Shown here: positions 1 to 8,369 of the stretch, piece after piece
How the letters are laid out: the number at the start of each line of letters is the position of its first letter
Numbering within the stretch: the first letter of the stretch is position 1
Assembly (NCBI GenBank): GCA_000432775.1
Contig: HF990356.1
Coordinates: 1-64,000, forward strand
Length of the DNA: 64,000 nucleotides
Direction of reading: 5' to 3'
Origin: Alistipes sp. CAG:831
GTDB taxonomy: Bacteria; Bacteroidota; Bacteroidia; Bacteroidales; UBA932
Position numbers and translations under genes: made by a program
The notes under the pieces: generated by a model
What the model saw: the letters and a program-made list of their open reading frames with translations, nothing else
Database searches by the model: none
What the model was told of the DNA's origin: nothing

Positions 1-23
1 TCGATGAACTGCCGGAAAGGTAG
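1..23 (+). CDS. 3' end of an upstream gene (partial)
   Basis: Frame 3 reads Asp-Glu-Leu-Pro-Glu-Arg and then a TAG stop at 21-23. A rho-independent terminator follows about 20 bases later, which fits the end of a + strand gene whose body lies outside the window. Seven codons are too few to identify it, so this rests only on the frame and the terminator. Confidence 0.35.
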
Positions 24-44
24 CAGGCCGGCCTACAGAAGAAA

Positions 45-75
45 AGCCGTTCTCTTACGAAGAGCGGCTTTTTTT
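45..75 (+). terminator. rho-independent terminator of the upstream gene
   Basis: A 9-bp stem (45-53 with 61-69, one G-U pair) with a 7-base loop is followed by a run of seven T. It closes the gene ending at 23. Its T-run leads directly into the promoter of the next gene. Confidence 0.75.
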
Positions 76-78
76 GTG

Positions 79-86
79 TACATTTG
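79..86 (+). promoter_or_regulatory. TAnnTTTG -7 promoter element of the GSCFA gene
   Basis: TACATTTG matches the Bacteroidetes -7 consensus TAnnTTTG. Only five bases separate it from the ATG at 92, so the transcript is predicted to start at or next to the start codon. Confidence 0.6.
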
Positions 87-91
87 CCGTC

Positions 92-907
92 ATGAAGATA
101 GACAGGAACGACATAGTGCTGTCGCTCGGCTCTTGTTTCTCCGCGGAGATGGGCCGGAGGATGGCGGTTTCGGGGATGGAAGTGTGCTGCAATCCCTTCG
201 GGGTGCTGTACAATCCTGCATCTGTCGCTTCGTCGCTGCTGCGCCTGGCGGACGGACGGCCGTTCGGACCGGAGGATGTCATACCGCGGGATACCAATCC
301 GGTGCGGGAGGGGAGGCCTCGGAAAGCCGTTTCGCCGGAACACCGTCCCATTGCCCCCGAAGGCGGAGGCTACGTCTCATTCTGGCATCATGGCTCATTT
401 ACCCGTAAGACTCCCGAAGAGTTCCTGGAGTATGCCAATGCAGCTCTGGCAGAAGCCTCCTCCGCTTTCCACAAGGCCGGAACGGTCATAATAACTTTCG
501 GTACTGCCTGGGTTTTCCGACACATTGAACGGGACATGATCGTGTCGAACTGCCACAAGCATCCGGCGTGGGAGTTCCGCCGCGAGCGCCTTGACGTCGA
601 AGACATCGTTTCCCTCTGGTCGCCCATCCTCGAGCGCTTCAGTGACAGGCATTTTATCCTGACTGTCTCGCCCATCCGCCACCTCAAGGACGGTCTGCAC
701 GGCAATCAGCTTTCCAAGGCAACGCTCCTCCTGGCCGAGGAAGCTCTGATCCGGAAGCACTCCAATGCCGAGTATTTTCCCTCCTACGAAATCGTCCTCG
801 ACGAGCTCCGCGACCGCATCTGGTTCGAGGCCGACGGGGCGCATCCCACGCAGGCCGTCATGGACATCGTCTGGGAGCGCTTCAAATCTACAGAACAGAT
901 TTTGTAG
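92..907 (+). CDS. GSCFA domain protein (SGNH-hydrolase-like)
   Basis: A 271-residue protein of the GSCFA family, named after a conserved N-terminal motif; here it reads LGSCFSAEMG at about residues 12-21. The family belongs to the SGNH/GDSL hydrolase-like proteins. The motif serine and the C-terminal Asp-Gly-Ala-His-Pro segment would be the catalytic Ser and the Asp/His pair. No signal peptide is evident, so it is probably cytoplasmic. The natural substrate is unknown to me. I place the start at ATG 92 because the promoter element lies at 79-86; an in-frame TTG at 74 would lie upstream of that promoter. It stands alone between a terminator and the promoter of the next gene. Confidence 0.8.
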   Translation: MKIDRNDIVLSLGSCFSAEMGRRMAVSGMEVCCNPFGVLYNPASVASSLLRLADGRPFGPEDVIPRDTNPVREGRPRKAVSPEHRPIAPEGGGYVSFWHHGSFTRKTPEEFLEYANAALAEASSAFHKAGTVIITFGTAWVFRHIERDMIVSNCHKHPAWEFRRERLDVEDIVSLWSPILERFSDRHFILTVSPIRHLKDGLHGNQLSKATLLLAEEALIRKHSNAEYFPSYEIVLDELRDRIWFEADGAHPTQAVMDIVWERFKSTEQIL

Positions 908-926
908 AAGATTAGTAGAAAAATAC

Positions 927-934
927 TATTTTTG
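927..934 (+). promoter_or_regulatory. TAnnTTTG promoter of the threonine dehydrogenase gene
   Basis: TATTTTTG fits the Bacteroidetes -7 consensus, with a TTTG at 901-904 as candidate -33 element. The ATG is 33 bases downstream, leaving a short leader. Confidence 0.65.
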
Positions 935-967
935 CCGTTTAGAAAACACTCTAAAAATACTAAGGAT

Positions 968-1921
968 ATGAAACGCATATTAGTCATCGGCGCCGGCGGA
1001 CAGATCGGCACCGAACTGGTTCCCCACCTCCAGAAAGTATATGGGCATGATAATGTTATCGGTGCTGACCTCAAGGACGAGGCTGTCGCCAAGATCGGCT
1101 CATACGCCAGGGCCATCAAACTCGATGCCCTCGACTTCAATGCTTTCGGACAGGCTGTGAAGGACAATAACATAGATGCCATCTTCAACCTCGTAGCCCT
1201 TCTCTCCGCTACCGGTGAGAAGAACCCTGAGCTTGCATGGAAGATCAACATGGGTGCTCTGGTCAATTCCCTGACCCTCGCCAAGGAGTTCAAGACAGCA
1301 GTCTTTACCCCCAGCTCCATCGGAGCCTTCGGTGTCAGCACTCCCCACGACAAGACTCCTCAGGATACAGTCATGAGACCTGACACCATCTATGGTGTGT
1401 GCAAGGTGACGGGTGAGCTCCTCTCCGATTATTACTACCACCGTTTCGGCGTGGATGCCAGAAGCGTGCGCTTCCCCGGCATCATCTCCAACGGCTGCCT
1501 GCCCGGCGGCGGTACCACTGACTACGCAGTGGAGGTATTCTACGAGATACTCAAGACTGGACACTATACCTGTCCTATTCCCGAGGACTCTTACATGGAC
1601 ATGCTCTACATGCCTGACGCACTGAACGCAGTGGTGCAGCTCATGGAAGCCGACCCTTCCAAGCTGAAACACCGCAACAGCTTCAACATCACCTGCATGA
1701 GTTTCTGCCCCCGCGAGCTTTTCGCCAAGATCAAGGAGCGCATACCTTCGGCGACATTTGACTACAACGTAGATCCTGTCAAGGCCGCTATCGCCGACTC
1801 ATGGCCCAACATGATGGATGACAGCTGCGCCCGCGAGGAGTGGGGCTGGAATCCTCAGTGGCATATCGACGCCATGGTGGACGACATGCTCAAGGCTATC
1901 GCGGCGAAGCTCGGCAAGTAG
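968..1921 (+). CDS. L-threonine 3-dehydrogenase, SDR/epimerase type
   Basis: This 317-residue NAD-dependent short-chain dehydrogenase of the extended (UDP-galactose epimerase-like) class most resembles SDR-type L-threonine dehydrogenases. Those oxidise threonine to 2-amino-3-ketobutyrate, which can be split to glycine and acetyl-CoA. Visible motifs are the NAD-binding G8-x-x-G11-x-x-G14, Ser at about 116-117, and the catalytic Tyr142-x-x-x-Lys146. The PGGGTTDYAVE stretch after them is typical of these dehydrogenases rather than of sugar epimerases. An upstream start at 932 is possible in frame, but ATG 968 leaves the promoter outside the gene. A partner 2-amino-3-ketobutyrate CoA ligase gene is not in this window. 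A sugar epimerase is the main alternative. Confidence 0.82.
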   Translation: MKRILVIGAGGQIGTELVPHLQKVYGHDNVIGADLKDEAVAKIGSYARAIKLDALDFNAFGQAVKDNNIDAIFNLVALLSATGEKNPELAWKINMGALVNSLTLAKEFKTAVFTPSSIGAFGVSTPHDKTPQDTVMRPDTIYGVCKVTGELLSDYYYHRFGVDARSVRFPGIISNGCLPGGGTTDYAVEVFYEILKTGHYTCPIPEDSYMDMLYMPDALNAVVQLMEADPSKLKHRNSFNITCMSFCPRELFAKIKERIPSATFDYNVDPVKAAIADSWPNMMDDSCAREEWGWNPQWHIDAMVDDMLKAIAAKLGK

Positions 1922-1931
1922 TACTGACGGT

Positions 1932-2588
1932 ATGTACGCCATGAGACGTATATCAAGAATTATAATCTCAGCGGTGCTTCTGGTTGCAGCAGCCGGAAGT
2001 ACCGCTGACTTGTCAGCATGGGAGGGTAACTTGGACAGAAGGCAGTTCTACAAGGGAAGCGACGTGAGGCTTTCATGGGGATGGAAACCTTTTGACTATC
2101 CTACAGTTAATTATTCAGGCAACAAGTACTGTTACAATCTGGATGATAATATCGCATCGTATCTCGCTGCTGCCCGCTACTACGGGGGATACGGCTATCA
2201 GACAGGCGCTGTCAACGTAACATATTCATACCGCTTCAGGAGATGGCTCGAGCTGTCCGGAGTACTTACCTATTCCGGATATCACCGTTCCTACTATGAC
2301 AAGTTCTCAGGGGACTTTGCGTTCAGAGAGAATACATGTTCCATATCCGTTATGCCTTATGTCAGGTTCAACTGGCTGTACCGCAACTGGGTGCGTATGT
2401 ACTCGGGTATAGGTATAGGCATTTCCGCCGTGGTGGACCAGGACAATATGTCTACATGGAGCGGAGTCCGGCTGGCAGGCAGCATAACCCCGATAGGCAT
2501 AGCCGTGGGCCGGTATTTTTATGGTCTGGCCGAGCTTTCGATAGGGACGACCGGCCTGGTTACTGTCGGGATAGGTTATAGATTTTAA
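1932..2588 (+). CDS. predicted outer-membrane beta-barrel protein
   Basis: A 218-residue secreted protein. A basic N-terminus (RRISR) precedes a hydrophobic stretch at about residues 10-25, consistent with a signal peptide. The rest is rich in Tyr, Gly and alternating polar/hydrophobic segments, and it ends in Gly-Tyr-Arg-Phe. A C-terminal aromatic residue is usual for barrels inserted by BAM. It starts 10 bases after the dehydrogenase gene and is followed after 14 bases by a lipoprotein gene, so the three may share a transcript. A second ATG at 1941 is an equally plausible start. No specific family is recognised; function unknown. Confidence 0.65.
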   Translation: MYAMRRISRIIISAVLLVAAAGSTADLSAWEGNLDRRQFYKGSDVRLSWGWKPFDYPTVNYSGNKYCYNLDDNIASYLAAARYYGGYGYQTGAVNVTYSYRFRRWLELSGVLTYSGYHRSYYDKFSGDFAFRENTCSISVMPYVRFNWLYRNWVRMYSGIGIGISAVVDQDNMSTWSGVRLAGSITPIGIAVGRYFYGLAELSIGTTGLVTVGIGYRF

Positions 2589-2602
2589 AGCAAAGAATTA
2601 CG

Positions 2603-3448
2603 ATGAGAAAGACAATAAAGACCGTCATATTTCTTATTCCGGCCATGCTGCTTGTCGCCACATCCTGCCGGGTCGTGGACTCTGATGACATGCTCGACAG
2701 GGATATCGTGGAAGAGGGGTACTATGTGTATGAGGTGACGGCCCGCAACGTGCTCATGCCGATGCTTCAGATACTGGACTATACGCTTAAGGCTGACCGT
2801 TATCTCAAGGCGGACGACGTGTATGAGCAGTACTATATCCGGAGAGAACTGTTCGACGGTATGGACATAACAATGAACAGGACTGATGACTCAGGGACGC
2901 TCAGACTGAACGGCTATGAATGTATCATTGAGTTCAGCGGTGAATCTATTCTCACCCCGGGTGCGGAATGGGTGTGCAAGGCCTATAACAATACTGTTCA
3001 TATGCTCTGCACTGCCGCTGATACATGGGCTCTGACACTGGAGGACGGTGCCGGCCCTGCAGGCAGCGGCAGGACTATCGAAAGTCTGTCCTTCACCGCA
3101 TTTTCCCCGGATGTCCATAAACTGGATGCGCCGGATCCGGAGGCAGTGGGGCAGGATCTGGAACTTACTTATATTCTCGAGGCGTCCGGATCTTTCTCCG
3201 AGACAGGAATGGTGAAAGACGTGAAGACGCTGACTAACGTGGATTTTTCTACGCTGCAGCCGACTCATGCGTTTATAAATTCGCACGTCGGCTTCTACAA
3301 TGGAGGTTTCAGACTGCATCTTCTTACCAAAGGGGTCGAGGAACGGGATGAGGACATTGAGGTGACGCTTTCGGAGTCGAAGGTGGAGACCCGCGTGTAT
3401 GTAAATTATAAAGGCAAGTCAAGTTATTGGGTAACCAACGGAATATGA
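2603..3448 (+). CDS. predicted lipoprotein of unknown function
   Basis: A 281-residue protein with a lipoprotein signal: KKT-type basic start, hydrophobic core, then lipobox LVATSC with the acylated Cys at about residue 22. The mature part is acidic and predicted to be mostly beta-strand. I recognise no domain. It sits directly behind a predicted outer-membrane barrel gene, and its stop codon overlaps the tgt start (ATGA), so it is translated as part of this transcript. The pairing with the barrel gene suggests an envelope role, which is inference from position only. Confidence 0.65.
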   Translation: MRKTIKTVIFLIPAMLLVATSCRVVDSDDMLDRDIVEEGYYVYEVTARNVLMPMLQILDYTLKADRYLKADDVYEQYYIRRELFDGMDITMNRTDDSGTLRLNGYECIIEFSGESILTPGAEWVCKAYNNTVHMLCTAADTWALTLEDGAGPAGSGRTIESLSFTAFSPDVHKLDAPDPEAVGQDLELTYILEASGSFSETGMVKDVKTLTNVDFSTLQPTHAFINSHVGFYNGGFRLHLLTKGVEERDEDIEVTLSESKVETRVYVNYKGKSSYWVTNGI

Positions 3449-4575
3449 GATTTACACTTCTTTCAGCAGATCCGGCTTCCTGTGCACGCAGGGGCCGTAT
3501 AGAGACGGACCACGGAATCATAGAGACACCGATTTTCATGCCGGTGGGGACTGTCGGCTCTGTTAAAGGCGTGTATCACCGGGACCTGAAGAACGACATC
3601 GGGGCTCAGATTATCCTGGGCAATACCTATCACCTATACCTGCGGCCCGGACTGGAGACTCTCCGCATGGCCGGAGGTCTGCATAAGTTCGCGGGATGGG
3701 ACCGCCCGATACTGACCGACAGCGGTGGCTTTCAGGTATTTTCCCTGGCTGACAGTAGGAAATTGACCCCCGAGGGCTGCACCTTCCGCTCCCACATCGA
3801 CGGCTCGGCCCACAGTTTCACCCCTGAGAACAATGTGGATACCCAGCGCATCATAGGCGCCGACATCATCATGGCCCTTGACGAGTGCACTCCGGGTGAT
3901 GCTGACAGGAATTATGCCCGCAAGTCCCTGGACCTGACGGAGCAGTGGCTGAAGAGGGGCATCGCCCGTTTCCGGGAGACAGAGCCGCTTTACGGTTATT
4001 CCCAGGCATTTTTCCCCATAGTCCAAGGTTGTGTATATCCGGACCTTAGGATAGAGGCTGCCGAGAACGTGGCCTCGTATGACTGTGAGGGCTATGCTAT
4101 AGGCGGCCTGTCCGTAGGAGAGCCCACCGATGTGATGTACGGGATGATAGAGACAGTGCATCCCGTCCTGCCTAAGGACCGGCCGCGCTACCTGATGGGA
4201 GTGGGAACACCGGAGAACCTGCTGGAGGGCATTGCCAGGGGTATTGACATGTTCGACTGCGTGATGCCCACGCGCAACGGCCGCAACGGCATGCTGTTCA
4301 CCTGGGAGGGGAGGATGAACATGCGCAACAAGAAGTGGGAGAGGGATTTCTCTCCGATAGACCCTCATGGCACGTCCTTTGTAGACACCGCCTATACGAA
4401 GGCCTACCTGAGGCATCTTTTCGTAGCCGGGGAGATGCTGGCAGCACAGATAGCCAGTGAGCACAACCTGGCCTTCTATCTGGACGTGGTGGCTCAGGCG
4501 AGGAAGCATATCGAGGCAGGCGATTTCCTGCCGTGGAAGGAGGCCGCGGTGAAGCGGCTGCAGAACAGATTGTAG
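3445..4575 (+). CDS. tgt: tRNA-guanine transglycosylase (Tgt) without the zinc cysteines
   Basis: A 376-residue enzyme that exchanges guanine 34 for a queuosine precursor in tRNAs with GUN anticodons. Visible are TDSGGFQVFS with the general base Asp92, the nucleophile Asp271 in FDCVMPTRNGRNG, and GGLSVGEP at about 220-227. The usual C-terminal zinc site (E. coli Cys302, Cys304, Cys307 and His333) is changed: the aligned positions are Gly309, Ser311 and Asp314, while the His (His340) remains. The surrounding segment with KAYLRHL is otherwise well conserved, so this is substitution, not damage. I chose ATG 3445, which overlaps the preceding stop; an in-frame TTG at 3427 would add six unconserved residues. 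Confidence 0.93.
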   Translation: MRFTLLSADPASCARRGRIETDHGIIETPIFMPVGTVGSVKGVYHRDLKNDIGAQIILGNTYHLYLRPGLETLRMAGGLHKFAGWDRPILTDSGGFQVFSLADSRKLTPEGCTFRSHIDGSAHSFTPENNVDTQRIIGADIIMALDECTPGDADRNYARKSLDLTEQWLKRGIARFRETEPLYGYSQAFFPIVQGCVYPDLRIEAAENVASYDCEGYAIGGLSVGEPTDVMYGMIETVHPVLPKDRPRYLMGVGTPENLLEGIARGIDMFDCVMPTRNGRNGMLFTWEGRMNMRNKKWERDFSPIDPHGTSFVDTAYTKAYLRHLFVAGEMLAAQIASEHNLAFYLDVVAQARKHIEAGDFLPWKEAAVKRLQNRL

Positions 4576-4578
4576 CGG

Positions 4579-5682
4579 ATGAATATCAGTACATTCAGAA
4601 TAAGGACACTGGACTGGTACATCATAAGGAAGTTCATAGGGACTTTCTTTGTTGCCCTGTTGCTGATTATCGTCATCGTAATCATTTTTGACATCAGCGA
4701 GAAGATAGACGATTTCGTGGATAAGGAGGCGTCACTCCACGCGATAGTCTTCGACTATTACCTGAATTTCATCCCGTACTTTGTGAATATGTTCAGTCCG
4801 CTGTTTGTCTTCATCACCGTGATTTTCTTTACGTCCAAACTTGCGGGCAACAGTGAGATCATAGCTATGCTGTCGGGAGGGGTGAGCTTCGGCAGGCTTA
4901 TGTATCCGTACTTCCTGTCTTCCCTGTTTATCGCCTTGATGAGTCTGTCGCTCAACCTTTTCGTCATACCCAGCGCCAATGAGCGGCGTCTGGCATTCGA
5001 GGAACAGTACATCAAGGGGCAGAAGTTCTACAATACCAACCGCAATATCCACTACCAGATAGCTCCGGGGGAATTTGTGTACGTAGAGTCGTTCAGTACG
5101 TGGAACAACACGGCTTATAAATTCACACTGGAGAGCATAGAGGACAGCCATCTGGTCTCCAAACTGTCAGCCGAGAGTGCGGCATGGGACAGCGTATCGG
5201 GCGGCTGGAAGCTGAAGAACTATGTAATCCGCGACTACAGCACCTCCAGACAGAGGATAGTCGCCCAGGGGAAGGAGCTGGATACGGTGATCCGGCTCAA
5301 CCTGGCGGATTTCTACCGTAGGGAGAATACGGTGGAGACCCTCACGTACAAAGAACTGAACGATCTGATAGACATGCAGCGCATGAGAGGAGACAGCATG
5401 GTCAAGTACTCCCTTATCGAGAAACACACCCGTTTTGCCGTGCCCTTCTCGGCCTTTATCCTCACTCTGATAGGAGTATCCCTCTCCTCCAAGAAGCGCC
5501 GTGGAGGCATAGGCCTGAATCTTGGCGTGGGCATTGCCCTGAGTTTCTCCTACATCCTCTTCCTGCGTTTCAGCCAGATGTTCGTCATCACCGATACACT
5601 CCCGCCCTGGCTGGCAATGTGGCTGCCCAATATTCTCTATGCCGTGATTGCGGCTGTCCTATACCGCATCGCGCCGAAATAA
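4579..5682 (+). CDS. LptF/LptG family permease (YjgP/YjgQ)
   Basis: A 367-residue inner-membrane protein of the YjgP/YjgQ family. In the LptB2FG ABC transporter, LptF and LptG extract LPS from the inner membrane and pass it to LptC/LptA. Hydrophobic helices lie at about residues 17-37, 55-75 and 98-120, followed by a periplasmic beta-rich (jellyroll-like) section at about 130-270 and three more helices at about 288-360. This is the family's standard architecture. It starts 3 bases after tgt. A second family member, fused to Fmt, lies 2.7 kb downstream beyond alaS, so the two probably form the LptF/LptG pair. Which is LptF and which LptG cannot be settled by eye. Confidence 0.88.
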   Translation: MNISTFRIRTLDWYIIRKFIGTFFVALLLIIVIVIIFDISEKIDDFVDKEASLHAIVFDYYLNFIPYFVNMFSPLFVFITVIFFTSKLAGNSEIIAMLSGGVSFGRLMYPYFLSSLFIALMSLSLNLFVIPSANERRLAFEEQYIKGQKFYNTNRNIHYQIAPGEFVYVESFSTWNNTAYKFTLESIEDSHLVSKLSAESAAWDSVSGGWKLKNYVIRDYSTSRQRIVAQGKELDTVIRLNLADFYRRENTVETLTYKELNDLIDMQRMRGDSMVKYSLIEKHTRFAVPFSAFILTLIGVSLSSKKRRGGIGLNLGVGIALSFSYILFLRFSQMFVITDTLPPWLAMWLPNILYAVIAAVLYRIAPK

Positions 5683-5686
5683 TGTT

Positions 5687-5694
5687 TATATTTG
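5687..5694 (+). promoter_or_regulatory. TAnnTTTG promoter of alaS
   Basis: TATATTTG fits the Bacteroidetes -7 consensus and begins just after the stop of the permease gene. The alaS ATG follows 28 bases downstream. Confidence 0.6.
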
Positions 5695-5722
5695 CAGTTT
5701 CAACAGTTCAGTTCGCTATTAT

Positions 5723-8347
5723 ATGACATCGAAAGAGATTAGAAAACAGTTCCTGGACTTCTTCGCCTCGAAGGGCCACAGGATTGTGCCCTCTGCCCCT
5801 ATGGTGGTAAAGGGGGACCCCACGCTCATGTTTACAAACGCCGGTATGAACCAGTTCAAGGACTGGTTCCTCGGCAATACACCCATACTCTATCCTAGGG
5901 TGGCGGACAGCCAGAAGTGCCTCAGGGTAAGCGGAAAACACAATGACCTCGAGGAGGTGGGCCACGACTCCTACCATCACACCATGTTCGAGATGCTCGG
6001 CAACTGGAGCTTCGGAGACTATTTCAAGAAGGAAGCCATAGCCTGGGCCTGGGAACTGTTGACGCAGGTCTACAAGCTCGACCCGGAGCGTCTCTATGCC
6101 ACTGTCTGCGAAGGCAGCCCTGAGGACGGACTGGGTGCGGACGAAGAGGCTCTGGATATCTGGAGGCAGTATCTGCCTGAGGACAGGATACTTTACGGCT
6201 GCAAGAAGGACAATTTCTGGGAGATGGGCGACACCGGCCCCTGCGGCCCCTGCAGCGAGATACATATCGACCTGCGCGACGAGGCCGACCGTAAGGCAGT
6301 GCCCGGCCGGGACCTGGTCAATCAGAGCGACCCCCTGGTAATCGAGATATGGAACCTCGTCTTCATCCAGTATAACCGCAAGGCTGACGGCACCCTCGAG
6401 CAGCTGCCCCTGCATCATGTGGACACCGGCATGGGCTTCGAGCGCCTGGTGATGGCCGTCAACGGCAACAAGAGCAACTACGACGGGGATATGTTCCAGG
6501 ACATAATCGCCAGGATAGGCGAGCTCTCGGGGCATAAGTACGGAGTTGAGTCGGAGGACGTGGATGTCGCCATGAGAGTAGTCGCCGACCACATCAGGGC
6601 CATCTCATTCTCCATAGCCGACGGTCAGCTGCCCTCCAACGTCAAGGCCGGCTACGTCATCCGCCGCATCCTGCGCCGGGCAGTGCGCTACGGCTACACC
6701 TTCTTGGGCTTCAACGAGCCTTTCCTGTGCCGTCTCGTACCGGTGCTGGTCGATGTCATGGGCGAGGCCTATCCCGAACTGGCCAGGCAGCAGGCTCTTA
6801 TCGAGAACGTTATCCGGGAGGAGGAGGAAGCCTTCCTGCGTACCCTCGCCAAGGGTATCGGCCTGATCAACACCATCATGGAGCGCAATGCTGATACGAA
6901 GCGCATCTCAGGCAAGGATGCCTTCACCCTCTACGACACCTACGGCTTCCCGATCGACCTGAGCGAGCTGATAGCCCGCGAGCACGGATACAGCATCGAC
7001 CTGGAGGAGTTCGAGGTGGAGCTTGGCAAGCAGAAAGCCAGGGCCCGCAACGCAGCAGCCGTGGAGGCCGGGGACTGGGTGGTGCTCACCGATACAGACG
7101 AGCACTCCTTCGTGGGCTACGACCTGCTGGAGACCGACGTGCAGATAGTCAAGTACCGCACTGTCAAGACCAAGGGCAAGGAGATATACCAGCTCGTCTT
7201 CGACCGCACTCCCTTCTACGCCGAGAGCGGCGGACAGGTCGGGGACTGCGGATACATCGTATCTCCTTCCGGCGAGAAGATCAATATCGTCAATACTATA
7301 AAGGAAAATAACCTCAGCATCCACATCGCCGACCGCATCCCCTCGGAGCCCGAGGCCGGCTTCCATGCTGTGGTGGACGGACAGAAGCGTCAGGAGACGG
7401 CCAACAATCACTCGGCCACCCACCTCCTGCACTACGCCCTGCGCTCCGTACTCGGAACCCACATCGAGCAGAAAGGCTCGTACGTCTGCCCTTCATATTT
7501 CCGTTTCGACTTCTCCCATTACGAGAAGATACCTGCGGAGAAGCTGCGTGAGGTGGAGAGGATGGTCAACCGTCTGATCCGTTCCGACTTCCAGCGCGAG
7601 GAGTACCGCGACATCCCCATCGCGGAGGCCAAGGCCATGGGGGCAATGGCCCTTTTCGGAGAGAAGTACGGGGACAAGGTCCGCGCTATCCGCTTCGGAG
7701 ACTCGATAGAGCTCTGCGGCGGTACGCACACCGCCTCGACGGGCCGTATCGGTATGCTCAAGATAGTTTCCGAGTCGGCTGTCGCCGCCGGAGTGCGCCG
7801 CATCCAGGCAGTCACCGGCAGCTACGTAGAGGATATGTTCGACGGAGTGGAGGACCAGATAGCGGCCGTGCGCTCATTCTTCGAGAACACACCGGACGTT
7901 ATCACGGCCATCAAGAAACTCGTGGCCGAGAACGATTCGTTCCGCCATTCCCTCGAGGAGGTGGCCCGCGAGAGAGCCGCCGCCCTCAAGAAGACTCTGG
8001 TCGAGAAGAGCGAGGAGACACCTGCGGGAGTCCGTCTGTTCACCCTGACCGGAGTGTATTTGCCCGATATTATCAAGGAAGTGGCTTTCGAGCTGCGCAA
8101 GGAGAATACCCGTGCTGCTATGGTGGCCGCCATCATGACTCCGGACCGCAAGCCCTCGCTGCTGATGATGTACACCGACGACCTGGTGGCAGCCGGTGCT
8201 CATGCCGGCAAGGACGTCAAGGCCGCTGCGGCCCATATCAAGGGCGGCGGAGGCGGACAGCCCTTCCTGGCAACGGCCGGAGGCAAGGACCCGGAGGGCC
8301 TGGTGGCTGCTCTGACCGCCATGATCGAATCCGTCAACAAGATAGGT
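5723..8347 (+). CDS. alaS: alanyl-tRNA synthetase
   Basis: An 875-residue class II synthetase that attaches alanine to tRNA-Ala; the stop codon follows at 8348-8350. Domain order is standard. The aminoacylation core holds class II motifs ([15 protein letters not shown] at 87-101) and the tRNA-recognition region follows. The editing domain has the zinc-type set His563, His567, Cys665 and His669 (CGGTH). The C-Ala/DHHA1 domain ends with a glycine-rich GGGGGQP segment. I use ATG 5723; the open frame continues 25 codons upstream but would run back through the promoter and into the preceding gene. Length and motifs are complete. It lies between two LptF/G-type genes and begins 20 bases upstream of the second. 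Confidence 0.97.
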
Positions 8348-8369
8348 TAAACGGCATATACCCTGCTGA

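Noticed and set aside
5648..5722. Longer N-terminus for alaS
   Set aside because: The 25 extra codons run through the promoter element and into the preceding permease gene, and AlaRS normally starts at the chosen Met.
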